A stretch of 64,000 bases of DNA from assembly GCF_000151665.1 (NCBI RefSeq), contig NW_013171827.1:82001-146000 (forward strand). The letters are read 5' to 3'. The stretch's first letter is position 1. Every line of letters begins with the position of its first letter. The notes under the pieces were generated by a model. It was not told the origin of the DNA, ran no database searches, and saw only the letters and a program-made list of their open reading frames with translations. The position numbers and the translations under genes were made by a program. The stretch comes from Blastocystis hominis (Eukaryota > Sar > Bigyra > Opalinata > Blastocystidae). Below are positions 1 through 10,070 of the stretch, one piece after another.

Positions 1-1779
1 CGATGGGGGATTCGATGGGGGATTCAAGAGGCAACGCATTGCACAATTCCTTTCCCATTTCATTCGGAAACTCACCAGAAAGATAGGAAAAATAGGAGAA
101 TTTTCTCACCAACGCAATGAGTTCATTTAGCCGCGTTTCGATCCCCAGTGCCACCACTTCTAAAAGAATTCGGCACCAACACCAGCGTGTCCGCACATAG
201 TTCCCACGCCGAATCTCCACGCCGCTTCCCGACCGAATTCGATCACGAAACTCCCGCTCATCGCGGGGATCGACGAGGACCAGCACGGTTCCCCTTTTCG
301 CCTGCCCCATTCTCCCCGTGCGTCCAATCATCTGCGCGTACTCCGTGGGCGAGTACATCTGTCCGCAGCGCCGAATCCCGTCGACGATCACCGCGTCCAC
401 GTTTAGATTCACTCCCGCGGAAAGCGTGGAGGTCGCGGCCAGCACGCGCAGACACCGTCGTCGGAACAGCGCCTCCACCAGCACTCGCTCCGCATCGGTG
501 AGTCCCGCGTGGTGCACGCCCGCTCCGCGGAGCAGCAGACTCGCCAGCAGAGGATCGAACGGCGTGATGTGCCGCTGCTGGTACCCGCGAAGACTTTCCT
601 GAACCTCGCGAACGCGCGCTGCGCTCAGCGGAGGGAGGGCTGCGGCCGCTCGCTGCGCGGCGAGCTCGCTCTGCGCCTTGGTGGGGCAGAAAACCAGCAC
701 CGAATCGCCGTGAGCCACGCGTTCGCGCACCAACTCGAGGAAGGAAGACGCTCGATCGCGGCTCTGCAGGGTGCGCTGCAGAGAACCGTCCAGCGTGGTA
801 ACGCGGCCGCCGCTCACGATGGACTCGGAAAGCCCCGAGGGCGCGGAGGGGAAGAGATAGAGCTGGGCGTGGAGCCAGCGAGCCAGCGAGACGGGGGAGG
901 AGAGCGTGGCGGAGAGAGCGATGACTTGAAGGTGCGGGTTGAGGGAGCGGAGCTTGAGGAGAAGCAGCTCGATGAGATGGCCGCGCTCGGATTCCAACGT
1001 GTGGGCTTCGTCGATGATCACGAGGTTGATGCGAGGCTTCTACAGAGAGAAACGTGGAAACCGAGTACTTGGCCGTCGAGAAGACAGCGATTGACAATGC
1101 TGTTGGCTTTTTCGACGGTGCTGATCGCGATCTATAGAACACAGAAAACCCCAATCCCTACGTCGATGTGAGGATCCAAACACTGCGAGCCGCTGGAGTG
1201 GAAACACTCCACGAAAAGACCGTTGGCCTCACAGAGATCCTCGAAGTATCGTTTCTTCTCTTCGATCAGCGAAATGTACGGCAGAAGCAGCAAACACTGC
1301 CCTTTCCAAAACAGGATTCGGCGGAGCATGCAGATCTCGTACACGAGCGACTTGCCAACACCCGTGGGAGCACTGTACACCAAGTTCTTCCCTTTCAGAA
1401 CACTATCTGCACTTGACGAGAGGAGCTCTACTTGCCAAGGAAGCACTGAATCGATGTGAAATTGGTTGTAGTAGACATTGATAAAGGATTGGGGGATGCC
1501 ATAATAACGCAGATCACTCCGCGGAAAACAGCTGCAAATCTTGCAGTGAAATTAACAAATAGAGTTTACTGTGTGTTCAAAACAAACGTCAGACCGTAAG
1601 GGTTCGACCTTCTTCTGGAGAATGCGCTTGTCGCGCTGGCACGCAGCAAATGCGTATGGTTTGAAATATTTGTGGGATGTCAATGAGAGATAATATCTTG
1701 GAATGCACACAAAACAATAGTAATACTTTGTTTTGCCTTTCACCCTCCATCCAGAGTGTTTAGGTGCAGGGCTCGACAT
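1..1779 (-). CDS. HELQ/POLQ-family DNA helicase (3' end beyond window)
   Basis: Superfamily 2 helicase of the Mus308/HELQ/POLQ type, which unwinds DNA in crosslink and replication-fork repair. Read from the ATG at 1779, the protein has the family lead-in (YGIPQ ... VLPWQVELL), Walker A SAPTGVGKS, the DExH box VIIDEAHTLE, motif III SATLSS, and motifs V-VI LAATSTLSAGVNL and QMIGRTGRMGQ. At least three short introns are needed: about 1531-1560, one at about 1127-1156, and one at about 1041-1069 whose interior carries TTTCCACG. The last visible codons contain a duplicated ESPI unit right at the window edge. Whether a DNA polymerase domain follows (POLQ) or not (HELQ) cannot be seen, so the symbol is left open. 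Confidence 0.85.
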
Positions 1780-2100
1780 AAAACTGATGACTTATGATGA
1801 AGATGTAATTTTGATTCAAAAGTGTGAATTGGATTGAAAATGGCGGGGAAAGAATATGGAATGGGAGCAATAGATTTTAGAAAGGAATTGGAATTTGGAT
1901 ATTGTGGTAATAGGGAACGGGAAAAGAGCAGGCGCTAAGGAAGTGAGTGCTAATGAGAAAGGCAAGATAAGGAAGATGTGTAAAACAAAAAACATTGAAC
2001 AAAACTATACTAACTTCTGTACCTACAAACATATCGATTCAAAGCCATCACTACTCACGTCAAGAGCCCTTCAAACAGCAATATGCCACAGTCATGCAAT
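1780..2100. other. intergenic, AT-rich, no gene seen
   Basis: Between the helicase start and the stop of the ARM-repeat gene. Open frames here are short and look like chance. No TGTTTGTT octamer is present for the leftward ARM gene, only AT-rich sequence. Confidence 0.5.
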
Positions 2101-3103
2101 CTACAACCCCGTACTCATTATCTTTCTCACCAGAGCATTGTTCTCTTCGTCATTCTCCCCATCCTGAAAGTCCGCCAGCGCCTGCAAAATCGGCATTCGG
2201 CAATCTGCGTACAGCTCCCTTCCAAAGCAATGATCCAAAAGAAGCAGCGTGATCTACCCTCTCATCTCTCCTCTTCGCCTCCACATTTCGAATCTCTCGG
2301 GACGGATCGTGAAGAAGTCGCAGCAGCGAAGGGCAGATCGATTCCATCACGAGGCCATTGCGATCGCCGTCCAATTCAATCAGCGATCGAACGATCTACT
2401 CCCCACGCCATGCTTCAACCCACTTTCAACGCTGGGAGACGGATGGCGCGCTGCCGATGGCTCAGAAGCGGCGCGAGCAAGTGAACGATCGTTTCGGCCA
2501 CCATATGGATGTTGGTTGAAAGGCGATCAATGAGGTACTGCGTTCCACACAGAGTGGAGACAATGATCTCGGAGCAAGAATCGGTACAATAGATTCGGAG
2601 CAACGCGATGATATCCTAGAGAGAGAACAAACAATGCAAAACGACATCGATCTTTGACAACAGAAAGTCTGTATCTCCATAATGCAGAATGAACGATAGC
2701 AGGGAAGCAATCTGCAACTCATTACAACCCAACGCATGTACATAAACACGAACTGCCTCTGTTTCATCCTTTCGCTGGGTAATATTCCTGCAATCAAAAT
2801 CAACAACCTAGCACACTTACGCATACACTTTGCCAAAACAATAGGGAATTGCTTCCCTTGTGTCATCCCGATTCAAAAGCATCAATAAGGTAGCAGCCTA
2901 TATGAAGAATAGCTCCAAAACCATACAATACGAAATGATAACTCGCGGCATGTATCGTAACTGTCCTCAAATAACAATTCATTCAAAATCACCATGCATT
3001 CAGAGAGTGAAATGGAGGAACGAGCATTGACATCCGCTTGCATCCTTTTTAATTCATTTTTGCGTTCCACCTTGCTCGTTGATTTCAACAATGGGTAATC
3101 CAT
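2101..3103 (-). CDS. importin-alpha-like ARM/HEAT-repeat protein
   Basis: Reading leftward from ATG 3103, splicing five introns of about 28-33 nt gives a roughly 290-residue all-helical protein with ARM-like repeats (for example SICPSLLRLLHDP, REIRNITLLLL, AETIVHLLAPLLSH), ending at TAG 2101. The repeat spacing resembles importin alpha, the nuclear import adaptor, but the N-terminus is short and no clear basic importin-beta-binding stretch is visible, so another ARM/HEAT protein is possible. One intron, near 2635-2642, contains an internal TGTTTGTT on the coding strand. The start codon is 43 bp from that of NSUN2 on the other strand, so the two genes share a promoter region. Confidence 0.5.
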
Positions 3104-3146
3104 CCGAGATCCTCCGAGTCAAACTAATTCTGAATATTGAAAAAGG
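3104..3146. promoter_or_regulatory. shared divergent promoter, 43 bp
   Basis: The whole space between the ATGs of the ARM-repeat gene (-) and NSUN2 (+). Both core promoters and 5' leaders must fit here or overlap coding sequence. No TATA-like box is obvious. Confidence 0.5.
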
Positions 3147-5246
3147 ATGGGTAAAAGAAGGAAGGGAGGCGCGACACCGTGGAAACGATGCAAGAAACCA
3201 AGAGAGGACGTTTGGCAATCCGAAGGAGCTTTGGTTCGCGAAAATTCCAAGTTTGAAGAGTACTATCGTTTGCAAAAAATCGTTCCCGAAGAGGAATTCG
3301 ACGAATTCATGACTTGCCTGGTAGACGAGGTTGATTTGAGTAATCGCTAGAAAACCGATCTTCCCACAACATTCCGTATTAATTTGGCAGATCCCTACGG
3401 AGAGGTCGTAAAGAGTACACTGAAGACCCGATTCCACTTCGAGGGAACTGTGGACGTTGAAGGAAGGCAAGTGGAAGCGGTACACCCTCTGAAATGGTTT
3501 CCGAACGAAAATGCCTGGGAAGTAAGTGTTGTTCTGTGAAACCAACATCAGATTAACGTAGGCAGGAACAAACTGCGCAAATCTCCGCTCTTCGCTGACC
3601 TGCATTCCTACCTGGTCGAAATGACCCAAGCTGGCGTGATCAGTCGTCTCGAAGCCGTGAGCATGATTCCCCCGCTCTTTCTGGACGTCCACCCAGATCA
3701 TCTCGTCCTCGATCTGTGTGCCGCTCCGGGATCCAAAACGCAGCAACTTTTGGAAATGCTAAAATCGGGGGTAATTGTGGCAAACGACGCGAACCCGCAG
3801 CGCGCGCTGATGCTGGTGAACCAGACGAGCCACGCGCCCACCACGAAGCTGGTGGTCACTTCCTACCTGGCTCAGCAATTCCCAGTCCCGAGAAACGCCG
3901 GGAAGCCCGTCCAGTTCGATCGAATTCTGTGCGACGTGCCCTGCAGCGGCGACGGAACGCTGGTAGGATTCCCGCGGGAATGGGACCTAGCGCAAATCGC
4001 CGGAGATTTGGTCCACGTGGTCGCTGCGGTACGCGCAGTCGCTGCATTCCCTCCAACTGTCCATTTTGGCGCGCGCGGTGAAACTCCTCAAAATTGGCGG
4101 CAAAATCGTGTACAGCACGTGCTCGCTGAATCCCGTGGAAAACGAAGCCGTGGTCCTCGAAATTTGGCGGCAAGCCGAAGGAGCCGTGCGATTGGTCGAC
4201 GTTTCCCGCCAATTTCCGGACCTTTCCCGCGGGAATGGGCTCAGTTCGTGGGTGGTGACGGACTCGGAGAACCGCGTGATTCCCGCGGGGAGCGAGGCTT
4301 CGACGGAACATTCCACGGTGAAACGGTCGTTTTTCCCGCCAAACGAAGAGGAGCGCGCCGCCGCGCACCCGGAATTCGCCATGCGCTTTCTCCCCCACGT
4401 GCAGAACCGCGGGGGATTCTTCGTGTGCGTGCTGGAGAAAACCGCGGAACTGCCCGCGACGTTCGGCCAGTCGCTCGGCGATGAAACGCTCGTGGGGCTG
4501 GTGAAGTGCGAGCAGCAGTGGCGTTTCGGCGGGAGTTTCATCGCGTAGGACGCTGGCGTCCCGCCATCGCGAAGCGGCGCTTGAAATTTGGCGGGGAGGC
4601 GAAGAAGGGCGCGGCCAGCTGCGCGAATTCTATGGAATCGAGGAGACGTTCGATTGGTCGTGCGTGTATTCCCGCGGTTCTGCGAATCACGTGCGCATGG
4701 GCGGGGAGTTGGACGTAGACGCTGTATTTGGTGCATCCAATGATTCGCGCGCTCTGTTTGGAACCCGAATCGACCGTCCAGGCGCTCCACACCGGGCTCA
4801 AAGTCTTCGAACACAGCAATCGAAACGGGCTTTGCCCCTTCCGACTCTGCCAAGAAGGCCTCGCCGCGCTCCTCCCCGCGCTCCGGAAGCGAGCGGTGCG
4901 CGTGGGCGCGGCGGACTGGCTGGTTTTGCTGGGCGATCGGACGGAAGCGAAGGCGCTGGACCGGTTTAGCGAGGAGTTTCGAGTGAAAATGACGTGATGG
5001 AGTGACCGGTAGAGGCAGGTGGGGGCGCTGGAGGGAGGAGCGTGGGCAGCCACGCTGGACGAAGAGACGTGTAGGCAGATTGAAACGAAGTGGCCTGCGA
5101 TGGCAGAGAAAGCGCGACGAGTGGGATGTGCCGTGTGGAAGGGAGTGGCGAAGTAGGGCAACGGAAGCGCATGAAGGATAGCGTCAACGTGCTCGCGAGT
5201 GAAGCGGTCGTCAGCTCGATCCGACGTCTTTTAGAGTTGAGAGATT
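3147..5246 (+). CDS. NSUN2: tRNA/mRNA cytosine-5 methyltransferase, NSUN2/TRM4 family
   Basis: Methylates C5 of cytosine in tRNA using S-adenosylmethionine. Visible family marks: N-terminal KYY-type block (FEEYYRLQKIVPEEE), the SAM site LDLCAAPGSKTQQ, the PCN-loop equivalent DVPCSGDGTLRKSP, and the catalytic YSTCSLNPVENEA. Introns of 28-31 nt are needed at about 3319-3348, 3522-3551, 3963-3990 (contains CCCGCGGG), 4519-4549, 4697-4724 and 4985-5014. A final 29-nt intron near 5129-5157 gives a C-terminus that runs to the poly(A) octamer at 5251 with no encoded stop; cleavage after T5246 would complete UAA. If that intron is not used, TAG at 5155-5157 ends the protein. Family identity is firm; the 3' end is the uncertain part. 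Confidence 0.92.
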
Positions 5247-8200
5247 CACTTGTTTGTTTAATACGATTTATTTTCGATGGCAGGCTCGACAGTGGAAGAA
5301 ACCCTGTACAACAGGCAGCTCTATGTCTTGGGAGAGGAAGCAATGAAAAAGATGGGTCATTCAAGCGCTCTCATTATTGGAATGAAGGGTCTGGGCGTTG
5401 AAATTGGTATTTGCAATGTATTTCGTTTAGTGTAGCGAAGAATATTATTCTCGCTGGAATCAAGAATGTTTCCATATTTGATAACGAGACTGCATGCATT
5501 AAAGATTTGTCGACAAATTTCTACATCACGGAGGAAGATCTCGGTAAACCGCGTGCTGAGGTGTGTATATTTGGGGTTGCTTGAAGGGCAGGTGTGTCTG
5601 CCGAAGCTCCGCGATCTGAATCCGTTCGTGAATGTAACACGTCGCGTAGAGGAAATTACAGAAGACTATTTAAAATCATTCCGCGTAATCACCGCCAGCC
5701 GATTTGGTTCATAACATAGGTCGTCGTTGCCACCAATCTGCGGAACGACCAGCAAGAAACGATTGATGCGATCTGTCACGCTAACAACGTTTGTTTCATC
5801 GGAGTGAACAACTATGGCCTCGCTGTTCGCATTTTCTGCGATTTCGGCGAGTCCTTCTACGTCAGCGACATCGATGATTCCGAGCCCGGCACTGTCCTCG
5901 TCGGAGACATCAGCAGAGTGTGTTTCCCCATTTCCCCAATCGGTTCTAACGCGTAGGACAAGGAAGGCCTGGTCACGATCGCCGAGGACCGCCATCCCTT
6001 CCAAAACGGCGACCTGGTCACTTTCTCGGATATCCGCGGGATGGTCGAACTGAATGGCTGCGCGCCACGCGCCGTCCACGTGCTCGGCCCCCAGCAATTC
6101 ACGATCGGCGACACGTCCTCGCTGTCTCCCTACGAATCCTTCGGCTGGTGCACGCTGGTCAAGCAGCCGAAAACCCTCCGATTTTTGGAATTGCGGAAAG
6201 CCAACCGGCATCCCGCGGATATTCTCTACACCGATTTCGGGAAAGAAGACCACGCCATGGCTCTGCATACCGCGGTTCTCGCGCTCGACCGTTTCATGGC
6301 GCGGTTTGGTCACGTGCCGCGCCCGTGGAACGACGAAGACGCGGGAATCTTCGTCAAAATGGCGCGCGAAGTCAGCCAATCAATCGACGAGGATTGCCGT
6401 CCCGCGGAACTGAACGAAACCGTCCTGCGAACCTTCGCTATGACCTGCTGCGGCGAAATCTGCCCGATAACCGCGGCTTTCGGCGGAATCGCGGGGCAGG
6501 AAGTGCTGAAAGCGTGCAGCGGGAAATTCGCGCCAATCAAACAGTTTTTGTACTACGACGCCTTCGAAGCGCTGCCTCCCCGCGGGGATCATGGTAGGCA
6601 CTTCCGCGGGGATCGAGGGTAGCGGATTGCCGGGAGATCGGGAGTCGGTACGACGGTCAAATCGTGGTATTCGGGGAAACCTTGCAGAAAAAGCTGGCAG
6701 AATCGCGGGTATTTTTGGTGGGCGCCGGCGCGATCGGCTGCGAAATGCTCAAAAACCTCGCGCTAATGGGCGTCGGAACCGCGGGGGAGGGCGCGATTGT
6801 GGTGGCGGACATGGACCGCATCGAGCGGAGCAATCTGTCGCGGCAGTTTTTGTTCCGGAACACAGATATCGGTCAGAGCAAGGCGGGAACCGCGGTTCGT
6901 GCGATCCGATCGATGAATCCGCGCGTGCGGAGCGAGTTTTTCGAGACGAAGGTGGGTCCCGAGACGGAGAATTTGTTCAGCGACGCGTTCTTCGAGCGAT
7001 TGACCTTCGTCTGCAACGCGCTGGACAACGTCGAGGCGCGCAAATACGTCGATTCCCGCTGCGTCCGCTTCGGGAAGCCGCTGCTGGAATCCGGAACGCT
7101 GGGAACCCGCGGGAATACGCAGATCGTCGTGCCGTTCGTGACGGAGAGTTACGGTGCGACCAATGATCCGCAGGGTGGCAGAACCGCGGGGAAATGAAGC
7201 GTAGAGGAGAAGATTCCGCTGTGCACGCTGAAGAATTACCCGTACAAAATCGAGCACACAATTCAGTGGGCACGTGACGCCTTCGAGGGACTCTTCGTCC
7301 AATCGATGCACACGCTCGCCGCCTATCGCGACACCCGCGGTTATCTCGCCTCCGTCGCGGGGAAGCCGGACATCCACGACGAAGCCGTGCGTCAGCTGCA
7401 CGAATTATTGGTCGATTCCCCGTGCGTTTCGTTCGACGATTGTGTGCGCTGGGCCGCCAAATTGTTCCGCGCCTTTTTCTACACCGAGATCGAAAACATC
7501 GTCGCCCAGTTCCCCGTAGTCCCGCGGGAATGCCCTCCCTTCTAGGCCGACGCGGTGGACGCCAAGGGCAACAAATTCTGGAGCGGCAACAAGCTTTTCC
7601 CGCGCTCTCTTCGCTTCGACCCCGCCGACGAAACTGCCGTCGCCTTCGTTGAAACTGCCGCGCTGCTCCGCGCTCAGACGCTCCAGATTCCCGTGCACGA
7701 TAACCGCGGAAAAATCATCGAGATCGCGTCCACCGTCGAGTTCCCCGCGGGACCCGCGGGACCCGCGCAGCCCGGAGAGTCGTCATCCCCGCGGGAACTG
7801 GAGCGGCTGGAGCGCGAGCTGCCGAGTCCGGCGACAATCGCGGGAATGCGTTCGGTTCCATTGGAATTCGAAAAGGACGATGACGGAAATCGGCACATCG
7901 ATTTCATCGCCGCCTGCGCCAATCTCCGCGCCCGGAAGTAGCCATCCCCGCGGGTATTGAGGGTAGTTACGGAATCACGCCGGTGGACCGGAACACGGTG
8001 AAGAAAATCGCGGGGAAGATCATTCCCGCGATTTCGACGACGACGAGCTTCGTGGCCGGCGCGGTGGCCGTGGAGCTTCTGAAGGTGCGATCGGGTTTTG
8101 ATTCGATCGAACGCTTCCGAAACTGCTTCGCGAACCTCTCCATTCCCCTCGTTTGCTTCACCGAGCCCGGAGCTTGCGCCAAATACCGCGCCTTCGGGAA

Positions 8201-8393
8201 GGAATGGACGGAGTGGGACTCGGTGGTCGTGACCCAGGAGCAAGCGAGGACCATCGGCGATCTTATTGATTACATCGAGGAAAAGTATAAGGTGGAGGTC
8301 TCGATGATGAACTGCGGGGAAAAGCTGCTCTTTATGGGGTTCGGAGCGCCTGTAAGGCTGTACGGGTGAGTTCATGGTAGGCCGCGGTCGAGA
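3963..8393. repeat. CCGCGG palindrome island 1 (NSUN2, UBA1)
   Basis: About 25 CCGCGG cores by eye, mostly as TTCCCGCGGGAA-like or AACCGCGGTT-like dyads, in exons and in five introns. Neighbouring PA-TM-RING and ZGRF1 genes have almost none. Confidence 0.85.
5251..5258 (+). terminator. poly(A) octamer TGTTTGTT for NSUN2
   Basis: Exact octamer 19 bp before the UBA1 start codon. It serves the upstream gene only, so the intergenic space is under 35 bp. Confidence 0.75.
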
Positions 8394-8551
8394 AGGCGAA
8401 GAAAACGCCCGTGCTCGACAGAATTCGCGAGATTTGCCACGTGGAACCGAAGGAGGGACAGAAGCACTTCGAGCTGATTATCTCGTGCGACAGCGTGGAT
8501 GGAGAAGAGGACGAATTTGCTGCGTTCCCTACTGTTTTGTATAAGATTTGA
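5277..8551 (+). CDS. UBA1: ubiquitin-activating enzyme E1
   Basis: Adenylates ubiquitin and carries it as a thioester for transfer to E2 enzymes. Both adenylation halves are present: N-terminal [17 protein letters not shown], then the ATP-binding [18 protein letters not shown] with [17 protein letters not shown]. The active-site cysteine lies in [10 protein letters not shown] (codon 7222-7224), followed by the family block [16 protein letters not shown]. The C-terminal ubiquitin-fold domain ends PTVLYKI. Nine introns of 29-39 nt are required (for example 6594-6622, 7175-7204, 7516-7545, 7938-7966), and four of them contain CCGCGG. Exons also carry many copies, giving odd inserts such as [12 protein letters not shown] near 7741-7770. 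TGA 8549-8551 is followed after two bases by TGTTTGTT. Confidence 0.96.
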
Positions 8552-8553
8552 AG

Positions 8554-8561
8554 TGTTTGTT
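8554..8561 (+). terminator. poly(A) octamer TGTTTGTT for UBA1
   Basis: Context ATTTGAAG-TGTTTGTT. The stop TGA is two bases upstream, so its A and the following A may be read from genome or from the poly(A) tail. Confidence 0.8.
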
Positions 8562-8630
8562 GAACAATCCCTAAAGAGTATTCTCAAAGAAGTGACTATT
8601 TTTGTACTCTTTGCCAGGCGAAGGTTAAAA

Positions 8631-9810
8631 ATGAAAATCGTTGTTGTTTTGTTTGTATTCCTTTTGGCACGCTCGATTATTATTCATGCAGAAAAGGAAT
8701 ATTCCTGTTCACATGTTAATGCTACCTTTGGAGTGCCCGTGGGATCCGTGAGTGGGTTGTTTTGGGTTTCCTTGAATCTAGATTGCACAGGAACGTTTGT
8801 ATCTACGGTTCCTTTGGATGCGTGCGGCGAAATCAAATCAAATCTGACGAATTCTGTAGCGCTGATCATTAAAAATGCGACTAGCATCGGATGTAGTGCC
8901 GCAAAGCAGGTGTACAATGTACGATTCGAAAGAAGAGCGCTCTGAATCCTAGGTACAACAGGCTGGAGCGATTGGAGCCGTGGTCATGAACGCCCCCGTC
9001 TCGTGGTATGATGATTTTGAGATTGTCGATGCCGAGGATAAGGATGAATACAATGTATGATTTTCGGAGTACTGAGCATTGTAGATAACAATCCCAGTGG
9101 TTGGTATCCTTTTTCAGAGTGGATATCAGATCTACTACATGCTAAAGGAGAACAGCAGTATTACTGTTACAATTAGTCGCGATTTTGAGTGTAAGCATCT
9201 CTTTTTGTGATATTGATCCTATTAGATCAACCGGCCAGCTGGTGGGAAACACTTCTAATGTTTGTTTTTGTTCGCTTTTTCTTCTTCTTTTCTCTGATCC
9301 TGTAGTCCATTCTTCTTCTCTGGGCGGGCTGGTTTATCCTCACCTTCTTCTCGACGTTGGGCGAGAAGTGCAAGAAATACCACCGCCAAAACTACGTGAA
9401 GCAAATCAAAGTCACTCGCTTCCACACCAAAAACGTGGATCCGGAGAGCCAGCCGACCTGTGCGATTTGTTTATCCGACTTCAAAGAGCACGACCCCATC
9501 AAAACTCTCCGTTGTGGCCATTTTTTCCATAGCGTCTGCATCGATCCGTGGCTAATCAACGAAAAAGCGCTCTGTCCGGTGTGTCGACAAGGAATTTTCC
9601 AAATCGAAGACTGGGTGGGCGTCGAGGAAACGCGATGAATCGTAGAATTTGATGGAGGAAAACCAGCGGCGTGATATCGATATCATGCTCACGAATCTGG
9701 GTAGAAATGAGGCGGAGCTTGAATGTAGAAATGCAGTCGTCGAGTTCCTTCAGCAACGTGTTCATTATCGTGATCTGCGGATGCATGTTCATTTACCCGT
9801 TCTTCCTTAG
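8631..9810 (+). CDS. PA-TM-RING E3 ubiquitin ligase
   Basis: Secretory-pathway membrane E3 ligase. The N-terminus is a signal peptide (MKIVVVLFVFLLARSIIIHA), followed by a protease-associated domain with the typical VQQAGAIGAVVMN strand, a transmembrane helix (SILLLWAGWFILTFF), and a RING-H2 finger: CAIC at about 9460, CGHFFHSVC, and CPVC. This order matches the RNF13/RNF128-type PA-TM-RING family, whose members ubiquitinate endosomal and lysosomal targets. Introns lie at about 8910, 9054, 9190 and 9265. A last 31-nt intron near 9616-9646 adds about 54 charged residues ending at TAG 9810; without it the protein stops at TGA 9636-9638. An internal TGTTTGTT at 9259-9266 falls at the fourth intron and is apparently not used for polyadenylation. 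Confidence 0.9.
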
Positions 9811-9913
9811 CGCTTGAGGACGGGGAGAACGCAAAGAAGTCTTTTGGAAATGTGATTCGAAGTCTAACTAACTAGCAAACTAACAAACTCCTTTTATCAT
9901 TTGTACATTTTTC

Positions 9914-9921
9914 TGTTTGTT
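9914..9921 (+). terminator. poly(A) octamer for the PA-TM-RING gene
   Basis: TGTTTGTT about 100 bp after the TAG, on the coding strand, before the next gene begins. Confidence 0.55.
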
Positions 9922-10070
9922 TCAAACCATCTGCTTGGGCATTACAGTTCGCTTGAATTCGCATTTTTTATTATGGATGCTTTTCTATATTCATTTATTT
10001 CATGGCGTATCGGGATCTAAAAAACTTCCAGTATACACTGGAGTATGAATGCAGTGATTACAAGAAGTCA

